Below, piece after piece: positions 1 through 6,101 of a DNA stretch of 9,012 nt (position 1 is the first letter of the stretch; every line of letters starts with the position of its first letter). Under the pieces are notes generated by a model. The model was given only the letters and a program-made list of their open reading frames with translations, was not told the DNA's origin and did no database searches. Where the stretch lies: assembly GCA_902494465.1 (NCBI GenBank), contig CABUTH010000077.1, positions 1 through 9,012 on the forward strand, given 5' to 3'. The position numbers and the translations under genes are program-made. The DNA is from an uncultured Collinsella sp. (GTDB lineage Bacteria > Actinomycetota > Coriobacteriia > Coriobacteriales > Coriobacteriaceae).

Positions 1-2
1 GA

Positions 3-16
3 TTTTTTTTTTTTTT
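3..16 (+). terminator. T-tract, possible tail of an upstream terminator
   Basis: Fourteen consecutive T residues open the window, followed by further T-rich and C-rich runs up to about position 50. A long U-tract like this usually follows a GC-rich terminator hairpin. The hairpin itself would lie to the left of the window and cannot be seen, so this is only a guess that an upstream unit ends here. Confidence 0.3.
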
Positions 17-78
17 GGGTTTATTTTTCCACATCCTCTCTTTTTTCCCCCGCAACTTTGGAAAGGCACCTTTAGCTA

Positions 79-108
79 TTGGGGACGCACCGAGCACTGG
101 GGTATCAT
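79..108 (+). promoter_or_regulatory. Candidate promoter of the tmk-holB-ricT operon
   Basis: A TATCAT hexamer at 103-108 resembles a -10 box and has a weak -35-like TTGGGG at 79-84 with an 18-bp spacer. A start around 115 would leave a leader of about 45 nt before tmk. The block GGGGTATCAT at 99-108 recurs upstream of comF at 3706-3715 with similar flanking bases, which supports a shared promoter or operator motif. The -35 match is poor, so the call is tentative. Confidence 0.4.
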
Positions 109-160
109 GGCTTGGTTGATATATCTGCATTTACGCGCCTTGTAGGAAGGGGCTGCGCCC

Positions 161-844
161 ATGGCTTTTGAGCCCGCTCAACATAGCTTTATCACGCTCG
201 AGGGCGTCGATGGCGCCGGCAAGTCCACGCAGGCGCGCCTGCTTGTCCGCGCTCTTGAACTCGCTGGCTACCAGGTTGTGAGCCTGCGCGAGCCGGGCGG
301 TACCGCCATCAGCGAAAAGATCCGCGCCTTGCTGCTCGACCCCGCCAATACGGCGATGGGCGACACCTGCGAGCTGCTGCTCTACGAGGCTGCGCGTGCC
401 CAGCTGGTGCACGAGGTCATCGCCCCCGCGCTCGCAGCCGGCAAGGTGGTCCTGTGCGATCGCTTCTACGATTCCACGACCTGCTACCAGGCGTTTGCCG
501 ACGGCCTCGATCGCCAGATGGTGCGCGATGCCAACAACCTGGCCGTCGCGGGAACGCACCCGGCGCTCACGCTCGTCTATCACATCACGCCCGAGCAGGC
601 GGCGCTGCGCATGGCCGCCCGTGGTGCGGCAGACCGCATGGAGGCCAAGGGTATGGCCTTCCAAGAGCGTGTTTACCAGGGATTTTGCGCCATTGCCGCT
701 GAGGAACCAAACCGCGTAAAGCTCATCGACGCGACCGCGTCCATCGAGGACGTCTTCGCGCAGACGGTTGAGCAGGTTTGCGCCTACGGCCTCCACATTT
801 CCCAGGATGCCGTCGCTGCCGCGCTAGCCCAGGAGGCCGAGTAA
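161..844 (+). CDS. tmk: Thymidylate kinase (dTMP kinase)
   Basis: This 227-residue cytoplasmic enzyme phosphorylates dTMP to dTDP with ATP, an essential step of dTTP synthesis. The motifs are clear: the P-loop GVDGAGKST at residues 15-23, REPGGT at 43-48 for dTMP contact, the DR(F/Y)xxST..YQ signature at 100-110, and a lid segment with ARGAADRME at 153-161. Length is close to the family norm of about 205-215, with a few extra residues at each end. The ATG has a good ribosome site (AGGAAGGGG, 144-152, 8-nt spacing). It is the first gene of an operon with holB, whose start lies 1 bp after the tmk stop. The family assignment is secure from the motifs. Confidence 0.96.
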   Translation: MAFEPAQHSFITLEGVDGAGKSTQARLLVRALELAGYQVVSLREPGGTAISEKIRALLLDPANTAMGDTCELLLYEAARAQLVHEVIAPALAAGKVVLCDRFYDSTTCYQAFADGLDRQMVRDANNLAVAGTHPALTLVYHITPEQAALRMAARGAADRMEAKGMAFQERVYQGFCAIAAEEPNRVKLIDATASIEDVFAQTVEQVCAYGLHISQDAVAAALAQEAE

Positions 845-845
845 T

Positions 846-1973
846 ATGGCCCCCGCTCAGGCAAGCCTGCTGGCCAAGCTCGACACCCAACAGCGCGTGC
901 GCGACTTTTTGACCAACGCCATCGCAAGCGGCCGCGCATCGCACGCCTACCTGTTCTTGGGCGCGCTCGGCGCGGGCAAGCTCGACGCCGCGTGGGCGCT
1001 CGCCCAAGCCTTCCTGTGCGAGCAGGACGGCTGCGGCTCATGCGATGGCTGCGTGCGCGTCGCCCGCCATACGCACCCCGATGTGCACTATTACACGCCC
1101 GAGAGCGCCACGGGCTACCTCATCGCCCAGACCCGCGAGCTGCTCGACGACGTGCCGCTGGCGCCCATCCGTGCCAAGGCCAAGGTCTACATCATCGACC
1201 GTGCCGAGCAGCTGCGCGCCAACACCGCCAACGCACTGCTCAAAACGCTCGAGGAGCCGCCCGAGGGCGTTATGTTTATCTTGCTGGGCACCTCGGCGGA
1301 CGTGATGTTGCCCACTATCGTGAGCCGCTGCCAGTGCGTGCCGTTTCGGCTGGTATCGCCCGCCGTCGCCGCGCAGGCCGTGAGCCGCGCCACCGGTCAG
1401 GACCCTGCGCGTTGCCGCATGGCCGTCGCCGTGGCGGGAAGCCCCACGCGTGGCATCGAGTTCCTCAAGAGCGCTGAGCGCCAGGACGCCCGCCGTCAGA
1501 TGGTTCGCGCCATCGATTCGCTTATCGCCGCCGACGAGGCCGACGTGCTCAGCCGCGCCAAGTCGCTCATCGTCGCCGTTAAGGCGCCGCTCGCCGAGGT
1601 CAAGTCCACGCAGGAAAAGGTGCTCGAGCAAAACGCCGACTACCTGTCGCGTGGAGCATTGAAGCAGCTTGAGGACCGCAACAAGCGCGAACTCAACGCG
1701 CGCGAGCGTTCGGGTATCATGGAAGCGCTGGCGAGCGCGCGGACGCTCATGCGCGACGTGCTGCTGACGCTTCAGGACGCGGCGGCCGACGTGGTGAACG
1801 AAGACGTGCGCGACACGATCGGTCGGCTTGCCGCCGCGACCAATGTTGCGGGTGCCACCCGGGCGCTCGAGGCAGTCGCGACCACCGAGCGCAACATCGC
1901 CAGAAACGTTACTCCCCAGCTGGCCATCGAGGTCATGCTGTTCGATATCAGGAAGGCACTGAAATGCCGTTAG
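846..1973 (+). CDS. holB: DNA polymerase III delta prime subunit (clamp loader)
   Basis: This 375-residue AAA+ protein is the delta-prime subunit of the clamp-loader complex, which loads the sliding clamp on primed DNA. Visible features are a P-loop-like GALGAGKLD at residues 39-47, in which the usual Ser/Thr after Lys is Leu; a zinc-finger cysteine set (C58, C63, C66, C69); a Walker B-like segment VYIIDRAEQL at 114-123; LLKTLEEPP at 131-139; and the SRC motif (arginine finger) at 160-162. The altered P-loop fits the known lack of ATP hydrolysis by delta prime in E. coli. AGGAGG at 831-836 inside the end of tmk serves as ribosome site, 9 nt before the ATG. The C-terminal third (about 210-375) is less conserved and makes it longer than the E. 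coli protein. DnaX is the main alternative, but the degenerate P-loop and the tmk-holB-ricT order favour holB. Confidence 0.9.
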   Translation: MAPAQASLLAKLDTQQRVRDFLTNAIASGRASHAYLFLGALGAGKLDAAWALAQAFLCEQDGCGSCDGCVRVARHTHPDVHYYTPESATGYLIAQTRELLDDVPLAPIRAKAKVYIIDRAEQLRANTANALLKTLEEPPEGVMFILLGTSADVMLPTIVSRCQCVPFRLVSPAVAAQAVSRATGQDPARCRMAVAVAGSPTRGIEFLKSAERQDARRQMVRAIDSLIAADEADVLSRAKSLIVAVKAPLAEVKSTQEKVLEQNADYLSRGALKQLEDRNKRELNARERSGIMEALASARTLMRDVLLTLQDAAADVVNEDVRDTIGRLAAATNVAGATRALEAVATTERNIARNVTPQLAIEVMLFDIRKALKCR

Positions 1974-3664
1974 TCGTACCCGTTAAGTTTACCTACGCCT
2001 CGCGCGACCTGTGGTTCGATCCGCAGGATCTGGATATCCTCGAGGCCGATTATGCCATTTGCTCCACCGAGCGCGGAACCGAGATCGGCCTGGTCACTGC
2101 CGATCCCTTTGAGGTGCCGCAAGATGAGATCGGTCAGCCGCTCAAGCCCGTGCTGCGCGTGGCGAGCGACATCGACCTGCAGCTTGCCGACGATCTGGCC
2201 ATCCAGGGCGACGAGGCCATGGTCGACTTCCGCCGCCTGGTCAAGGAGCTCGACCTCGAGATGAAGCCGGTGGGCGTCGAGTACCTGTTTGGCGGCGAGA
2301 AGGCCGTGTTCTACTTTGCGGCCGAGGAGCGCGTCGATTTTCGCCAGCTCGTCAAGGATCTGTCCTCGACGCTGCACATTCGCGTCGACATGCGCCAGAT
2401 TGGCGTGCGCGACGAGACCCGCCTGGTGGGCGGCTATGCCCAGTGCGGCCAGGAGCTCTGCTGCACGCGCTTTGGCGGACAGTTTGAGCCGGTTTCGATC
2501 CGCATGGCAAAAGAGCAGGACCTGCCGCTCAACTCATCCAAGATCAGCGGCGTCTGCGGCCGCCTGATGTGCTGCCTGCGCTATGAGTTCGAGGCGTACA
2601 AGGACTTTAAGAGCCGCGCGCCCAAAAAGAAGACGCTTATCGATACGCCGCTTGGCAAGGCGCGCATCCAGGAATATGACACGCCGCGTGAGCAGCTGGT
2701 GTTGCGCCTGGAGAACGGCAAAGTCTTTAAGGTCAACCTGGCCGACATGACCTGCTCTGAGGGCTGCAAAAAGAAGGCCGCCGAGCAGGGCTGCAACTGC
2801 CGCCCCGACTGCGTGACGCGCGACGTGCTCGAGCGCATCGAGTCGCCCGAGCTGCGCCTGGCGCTCATGGAGCTCGATCGCGAGAACGGCGTCGACGTGG
2901 GCGATGGCCTGTCGAGTGCCGACCGTCTGGCCGGCACGTCGATGCCCAAGCGCCGTCGTCGCGATGCTGAATCCGATGCTCGCGCCGGTCAGAGCCAGGG
3001 CGAGGGTCGCGGCCGCGGTAAGGGCCGTGGCAAGGCCGGGGCACCCGAGGCCGAGGGGGCGGCCGATGGCCGTCGTCGTCGCAAGCGCGCGGGCTCGGGC
3101 GATGCTACCGACGCTGCAGCCGCCGGCAAGAACGCTTCCCGCGAGCGCGAGGCTCAGCAGCCCCAGCAGCAGAATCGCGGCGGTGGCATGAACCCCACAC
3201 GTCGCCGCCGCCGTCATCTGTCGAGCGAGGAGCGCGAGGACGCCTTCCGCGCCGCAGCTTCTCGTGAGGCAGGTGCCGCTTCCAAGGGCCCCTCGGCCTC
3301 CGATGCGCCTGCCGACAAGGGCGGCAAGTCACGTGGCGAGGAGGAGCGCGCGCCGCGTCCGCGCCGTCGCCATTCCTCGGGCGCGCAACAGAAGCCCTCA
3401 GTGCCCTCCGTGGCCGATCAGGTCTCGGATGGCGAGGTCAAGGTCACGCGCCGTCGTCCCGGAGATGGCGGGGGAGCTGCTGCCAAGGCTTCGCGTGGCG
3501 CCGCTCGTGACGAGCGCGAGCCGCGCGAGGATCGCGGTGGCGAGGGCTCGGCCGACCAGGGTCAAAAGCGCCGTCGCCGTCGCCGTTCCCGCAAGCCGCG
3601 CCAGGATGGTGGCGAGGGTTCGACCCCGTCTTCGTCCGCACCACAACCGCCCGCCGGCGAATAA
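1964..3664 (+). CDS. ricT: RicT/YaaT-type PSP1-domain Fe-S regulatory protein with long Arg-rich tail
   Basis: This 566-residue protein has a PSP1 domain in roughly residues 60-150, followed by conserved cysteine clusters: C161, C166, C167 (QCGQELCC), C198, C203, C204 (CGRLMCC) and C264, C268, C277, C279, C283. In Bacillus subtilis, RicT works with RicA and RicF as an Fe-S complex that steers RNase Y-dependent RNA processing and affects competence, biofilm and sporulation; transfer of that role here is inference. The start overlaps the end of holB by 10 bp and has AGGAAGG at 1950-1956, 7 nt upstream, so translation is probably coupled. Family members are usually under about 300 residues. Here residues from about 320 to the end form a low-complexity extension rich in Arg, Gly, Ala, Glu and Ser with repeated Arg runs (329-333, 370-375, 413-417, 467-469, 536-541), probably disordered and nucleic-acid binding. 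Confidence 0.9.
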   Translation: MPLVVPVKFTYASRDLWFDPQDLDILEADYAICSTERGTEIGLVTADPFEVPQDEIGQPLKPVLRVASDIDLQLADDLAIQGDEAMVDFRRLVKELDLEMKPVGVEYLFGGEKAVFYFAAEERVDFRQLVKDLSSTLHIRVDMRQIGVRDETRLVGGYAQCGQELCCTRFGGQFEPVSIRMAKEQDLPLNSSKISGVCGRLMCCLRYEFEAYKDFKSRAPKKKTLIDTPLGKARIQEYDTPREQLVLRLENGKVFKVNLADMTCSEGCKKKAAEQGCNCRPDCVTRDVLERIESPELRLALMELDRENGVDVGDGLSSADRLAGTSMPKRRRRDAESDARAGQSQGEGRGRGKGRGKAGAPEAEGAADGRRRRKRAGSGDATDAAAAGKNASREREAQQPQQQNRGGGMNPTRRRRRHLSSEEREDAFRAAASREAGAASKGPSASDAPADKGGKSRGEEERAPRPRRRHSSGAQQKPSVPSVADQVSDGEVKVTRRRPGDGGGAAAKASRGAARDEREPREDRGGEGSADQGQKRRRRRRSRKPRQDGGEGSTPSSSAPQPPAGE

Positions 3665-3692
3665 CGCCCGCGAGCGGATTTAGCCCGCCTTG

Positions 3693-3715
3693 CCCCGAGC
3701 GCATCGGGGTATCAT
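3693..3715 (+). promoter_or_regulatory. Short hairpin next to a TATCAT box upstream of comF
   Basis: CCCCGA at 3693-3698 and TCGGGG at 3704-3709 form a perfect 6-bp inverted repeat with a 5-nt loop, directly followed by TATCAT (3710-3715). The inverted repeat could be an operator over a promoter whose -10 is TATCAT, or a weak end signal for ricT. No convincing -35 sits at 16-18 bp. A related sequence precedes the tmk operon (about 88-110), which argues for a promoter-linked motif. Confidence 0.35.
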
Positions 3716-3727
3716 AGCGCCGAATCA

Positions 3728-3763
3728 ACAACCCTCCCTGCGACCGAACGTAGGGAGGGTTGT
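3728..3763 (+). promoter_or_regulatory. Long hairpin enclosing the comF ribosome-binding site
   Basis: Positions 3728-3739 and 3752-3763 are perfectly complementary over 12 bp (ACAACCCTCCCT against AGGGAGGGTTGT). Two or three more pairs are possible at the loop base, leaving a 6-nt apical loop. The right arm contains AGGGAGG (3752-3758), which is the ribosome site 8 nt before the comF TTG. In RNA this stem would hide the ribosome site. The stem followed by TTGTGTCTT could also act as an intrinsic terminator for the ricT operon. The pairing is visible directly; the function is not. Confidence 0.6.
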
Positions 3764-3766
3764 GTC

Positions 3767-4573
3767 TTGAAGAGCCATCTGAACATATTGAGCCGTCTGC
3801 AGGGTGCCGGTGCCCTACCGTTTGCGGACGAATTGCTACCGTTTGCCGAGCGGGTGGCACGCGAGGCGCTCGAGACATTGTCGCCAACACGATGCGCCGG
3901 CTGCGAGCGCGCCGGTGCGCTTATTTGCCAAGACTGCCTGGCCGCGCTCACGCTCATCGACCCACGTCATAGCTGTACCCGATGCGGCGCCCCGTTTGGG
4001 GATTTGCTATGCACTGAGTGTTCGGTCGAGGGCACGTCTTCGGCAATGGCGGAGGCGCTCGACCGCTGCCTGGCGTGCGCCGTCTATGCGCATCCGCTGC
4101 CGCGCATCATTAAAGCGTACAAGGATGCGGGCGAGCGACGTCTGGCTCCGTATCTGGCGGAGCTGCTCTACGACACCGCCCTGCATGCCCAGGTCGTAGC
4201 GCCCGATCGCTACGGAGGCGTGCTGTCCGGTGCGGATACGGTAGTGTTTGTGCCTGCGACGGCGGCGGCGTTTCGGCGGCGTGGTTTTGATCATATGGAG
4301 GCTATCGCGCGCCCATTTTGCGAGCTGTCGGGTGTTCCCCTGCTCGATGCTCTCGTCAAGTACGGGCATGGCGACCAGCGCGAACTCGGTCGTGAGGAGC
4401 GCCGCGAGCGTGCCCAAGGCATGTACGAGACGGTTGAGGACGTGCGCGGCCGCCGCCTGCTGCTTATCGATGACGTTATTACCACGGGCGCGACGATGGC
4501 CGCGGCTTCGGCGGAACTCAAGCGCGCCGGCGCCGCAGCAGTCGATGGCCTCGCTATCGCACGCGTTTGGTAG
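3767..4573 (+). CDS. comF: ComF family phosphoribosyltransferase-like protein
   Basis: This 268-residue cytoplasmic protein belongs to the ComF/GntX family, which in naturally competent bacteria is needed for DNA uptake but is widespread also in bacteria not known to be competent. The N-terminal part has the double zinc-binding cysteine set C43/C46, C54/C57, C70/C73 and C82/C85. The C-terminal part is a type I PRTase domain with the PRPP loop LLIDDVITTGAT (about 232-243) and the family segment RRRGFDHMEAIA near residue 168. The TTG start is chosen because AGGGAGG lies 8 nt upstream and the next in-frame ATG is far inside the zinc region. That ribosome site lies in a 12-bp hairpin, so expression may be limited. 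The next gene starts 10 bp after the stop, with its own ribosome site overlapping the stop codon. Confidence 0.9.
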   Translation: MKSHLNILSRLQGAGALPFADELLPFAERVAREALETLSPTRCAGCERAGALICQDCLAALTLIDPRHSCTRCGAPFGDLLCTECSVEGTSSAMAEALDRCLACAVYAHPLPRIIKAYKDAGERRLAPYLAELLYDTALHAQVVAPDRYGGVLSGADTVVFVPATAAAFRRRGFDHMEAIARPFCELSGVPLLDALVKYGHGDQRELGREERRERAQGMYETVEDVRGRRLLLIDDVITTGATMAAASAELKRAGAAAVDGLAIARVW

Positions 4574-4583
4574 GGGTGGTTTT

Positions 4584-5693
4584 GTGGCAGTGAAGATTGA
4601 GCGGCGCAACGAGCCGACAGACGAACAGCTAGCGGCTTCCGTAATCCTAACAGGCGCCTCGGCGCTACGCATGATGCGCGCCGAGCGCCGGCAGATGGGT
4701 TACATAAGCTGGAAGGACCTCGATCCCGATGAAGAGCGCCGTGTGCTGCGCACGTCGTCGCCCTCGACCGAGGACATCTATCTTCCCGACTTGGTGCGGA
4801 TTGGGGCCGCAAGCGGCGAGGTGCAAGAGGATTTGTGCTTGCTGGTAGGGTCTGCAGCGCAGCGCCGCCGCATTCTTGGCGTGAGCTGGTCCGTATGCTC
4901 CGGGTTGCCCGCTGGCTCGATTCTAGAGATGGAACCGGGGGTGTACAGTCTATCTCCCGAGGCCCTTTGTGTTGCCGTTGCGCGCGAGGTCGGCTGCATC
5001 CAGGCATTTGCCCTGGCTCAGGAGCTGTGCTCTAAGATTTCGCTGAGTGACCGCGGGAAGTATCTGCCTCCCTACACCTCGCCTGTTACGAATAAACTTG
5101 CAAAGGACAAGGACCAGCCAGCAGATGTGGGCTACTTTGAGGTTGAGCCGGTGCTGACGCCCGATCGTCTGGCAGATTACCTCGCGGTATGCAAGGGGAA
5201 CGCGGCCAAGCAGCTGCAGCGTCTGTGTCCCTATCTTTCGGAAAACCTGCGCTCACCCATGGAGTGCATCATGCTCGCCCTGTTTTCGCTTCCGTTTTCC
5301 TATGGCGGGTTTGCCTGCGGACCTTTTAAGACCGACTACAAGATTGAGTTCGATGACCGTGCGCAGGCAATCTCGGGGATGTCCCATGCAGTTTGCGATG
5401 CGTATCAAGAAGCAGCCCGGTTTGACCTGGAATACAACGGTGAGCTGGGTCACTCCTCCCGGAGGGGACGTATCCATGATGAAAAACGCAACACGGGCTT
5501 GATCACTATGGGAATCGAGGTCGCGACGGTCAACAACGAAATGCTCTGTGACATGGAAGCGGTGGAAGCGCTCGCATGGCGCATGCACCAGCGTATGCGA
5601 AAGCGGTACCGGAATCGTGTCGATGCCCGCAGGAAGAAGCAAGAAGCGTTGCTTAACACGCTGCGGGCGTGTTTTGGGCTTAAGCCGGTCTAA
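4584..5693 (+). CDS. Putative PD-(D/E)XK (DUF559/Vsr-like) nuclease-fold protein of unknown function
   Basis: The product is 369 residues, taking the GTG at 4584, which has AGGGG at 4572-4576 overlapping the comF stop and 7-nt spacing. An open frame runs further upstream but only as a shadow of comF. The C-terminal half shows an arrangement typical of DUF559/Vsr-like endonuclease folds: SPMEC with E227, VCDAY with D272, FDLEYNG with E283 eleven residues later, H290, and HDEKRN with D299 and R302 followed by a hydrophobic strand (GLITMGIEVATV). The Lys often found after the second acid is replaced (EYN). The N-terminal half, with PAGSILEMEPGVYSLSPEAL at about 112-131, resembles AbiEi-like antitoxin/effector proteins with DUF559 tails. 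From general recall I place it in a family common in gut Coriobacteriia; this was not searched. Signal peptides and membrane segments are absent. Its role (defence, DNA repair, or something tied to comF) is unknown. Confidence 0.7.
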   Translation: MAVKIERRNEPTDEQLAASVILTGASALRMMRAERRQMGYISWKDLDPDEERRVLRTSSPSTEDIYLPDLVRIGAASGEVQEDLCLLVGSAAQRRRILGVSWSVCSGLPAGSILEMEPGVYSLSPEALCVAVAREVGCIQAFALAQELCSKISLSDRGKYLPPYTSPVTNKLAKDKDQPADVGYFEVEPVLTPDRLADYLAVCKGNAAKQLQRLCPYLSENLRSPMECIMLALFSLPFSYGGFACGPFKTDYKIEFDDRAQAISGMSHAVCDAYQEAARFDLEYNGELGHSSRRGRIHDEKRNTGLITMGIEVATVNNEMLCDMEAVEALAWRMHQRMRKRYRNRVDARRKKQEALLNTLRACFGLKPV

Positions 5694-5722
5694 TTCGCGT
5701 CGAAAATAGAGGGTTAATCATA

Positions 5723-5949
5723 TGCCCTGGCCAAAATATGGCAAATATGAGTACTGTCACTAAATCAGTAACAGCAAAATCAAGGAATTTAGAACTCGGA
5801 GGCGGCGTAAAGTAAGAAGATAATAAACAAATGTAGAATAACTAAGCATCAGGTTGGCGACACTGAGCGCAAAATCTGTCCGAGAGGCCAAAATTGCCTG
5901 TTACTAAATTGGTGGCAGTACTCATATTTGCCATATTTTGACCGGGGCA
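5723..5949. repeat. MITE-like element: 52-bp imperfect terminal inverted repeats around an AT-rich core
   Basis: Arms at 5723-5774 and 5898-5949 are inverted copies with about six mismatches in 52 positions; a run of 25 bases from 5732 to 5756 (beginning CAAAATATGGCAAATATGAG) is matched without error by 5916-5940. The 123-bp core (5775-5897) is AT-rich and holds no plausible gene. No clear target-site duplication flanks the arms. As RNA the element would fold into a very long stem. It could be a non-autonomous mobile element, a palindromic intergenic repeat, or a structured RNA. The sequence is clearly unlike the GC-rich genes around it. Confidence 0.75.
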
Positions 5950-5969
5950 CCCTAAGAAGGGTGCCCCGG
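5942..5969 (+). terminator. GC-rich hairpin at the right edge of the inverted-repeat element
   Basis: CCGGGGCACCC (5942-5952) and GGGTGCCCCGG (5959-5969) pair perfectly over 11 bp with the 6-nt loop TAAGAA. The left arm overlaps the end of the inverted repeat. The stem has no T-tract after it, so if it ends transcription it is atypical. It shares five bases with the next hairpin, so the two cannot form fully at once. Confidence 0.45.
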
Positions 5970-5994
5970 AGCTCCCCGTAGGGGGGGCTCCGGG
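5965..5994 (+). terminator. Second overlapping GC-rich hairpin
   Basis: The arms 5965-5977 and 5982-5994 pair over 13 bp with one T-G wobble and a 4-nt loop (GTAG). Only GCTTCAT follows, a weak U-tract. It may terminate transcripts from the comF unit or block read-through into the lipoprotein promoter. It competes with the preceding hairpin for bases 5965-5969. Confidence 0.45.
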
Positions 5995-6066
5995 CTTCAT
6001 AGGGGCACGAATAGCCCGCTCCGACCTGCGAAATTTGTACTCGCGATGCGAATGACGCCCCTAACC

Positions 6067-6095
6067 TTAAACTTTAGCTTGAACTTAGCTATAAT
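6067..6095 (+). promoter_or_regulatory. Sigma-70-type promoter for the lipoprotein transcript
   Basis: TTAAAC at 6067-6072 and a consensus TATAAT at 6090-6095 are separated by exactly 17 bp, inside a locally AT-rich patch. This is the best promoter match in the window. A start near 6102 is expected, which leaves a leader of about 340 nt before the most likely lipoprotein start. Confidence 0.7.
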
Positions 6096-6101
6096 GCGCT
6101 A

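Noticed and set aside
131..796. Minus-strand open frame of 221 codons opposite tmk
   Set aside because: It is a shadow of tmk, whose motifs are unambiguous; no ribosome site or recognisable domain supports it.
1038..1631. Minus-strand open frame of 197 codons opposite holB
   Set aside because: Shadow of holB; the protein shows no family motifs.
2534..3217. Minus-strand open frame of 227 codons opposite ricT
   Set aside because: The Ala/Leu-rich translation results from the reverse complement of Arg/Ala-rich codons in the ricT tail; it only mimics membrane segments.
4248..4583. Longer N-terminus for the nuclease-like gene starting inside comF
   Set aside because: This part overlaps the conserved PRTase coding sequence of comF in another frame, and the GTG at 4584 has a well-placed ribosome site.
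6046..6095. ATG at 6046 as start of the lipoprotein
   Set aside because: It lies upstream of the consensus TATAAT promoter and would put the signal peptide and lipobox more than 130 residues inside the protein.
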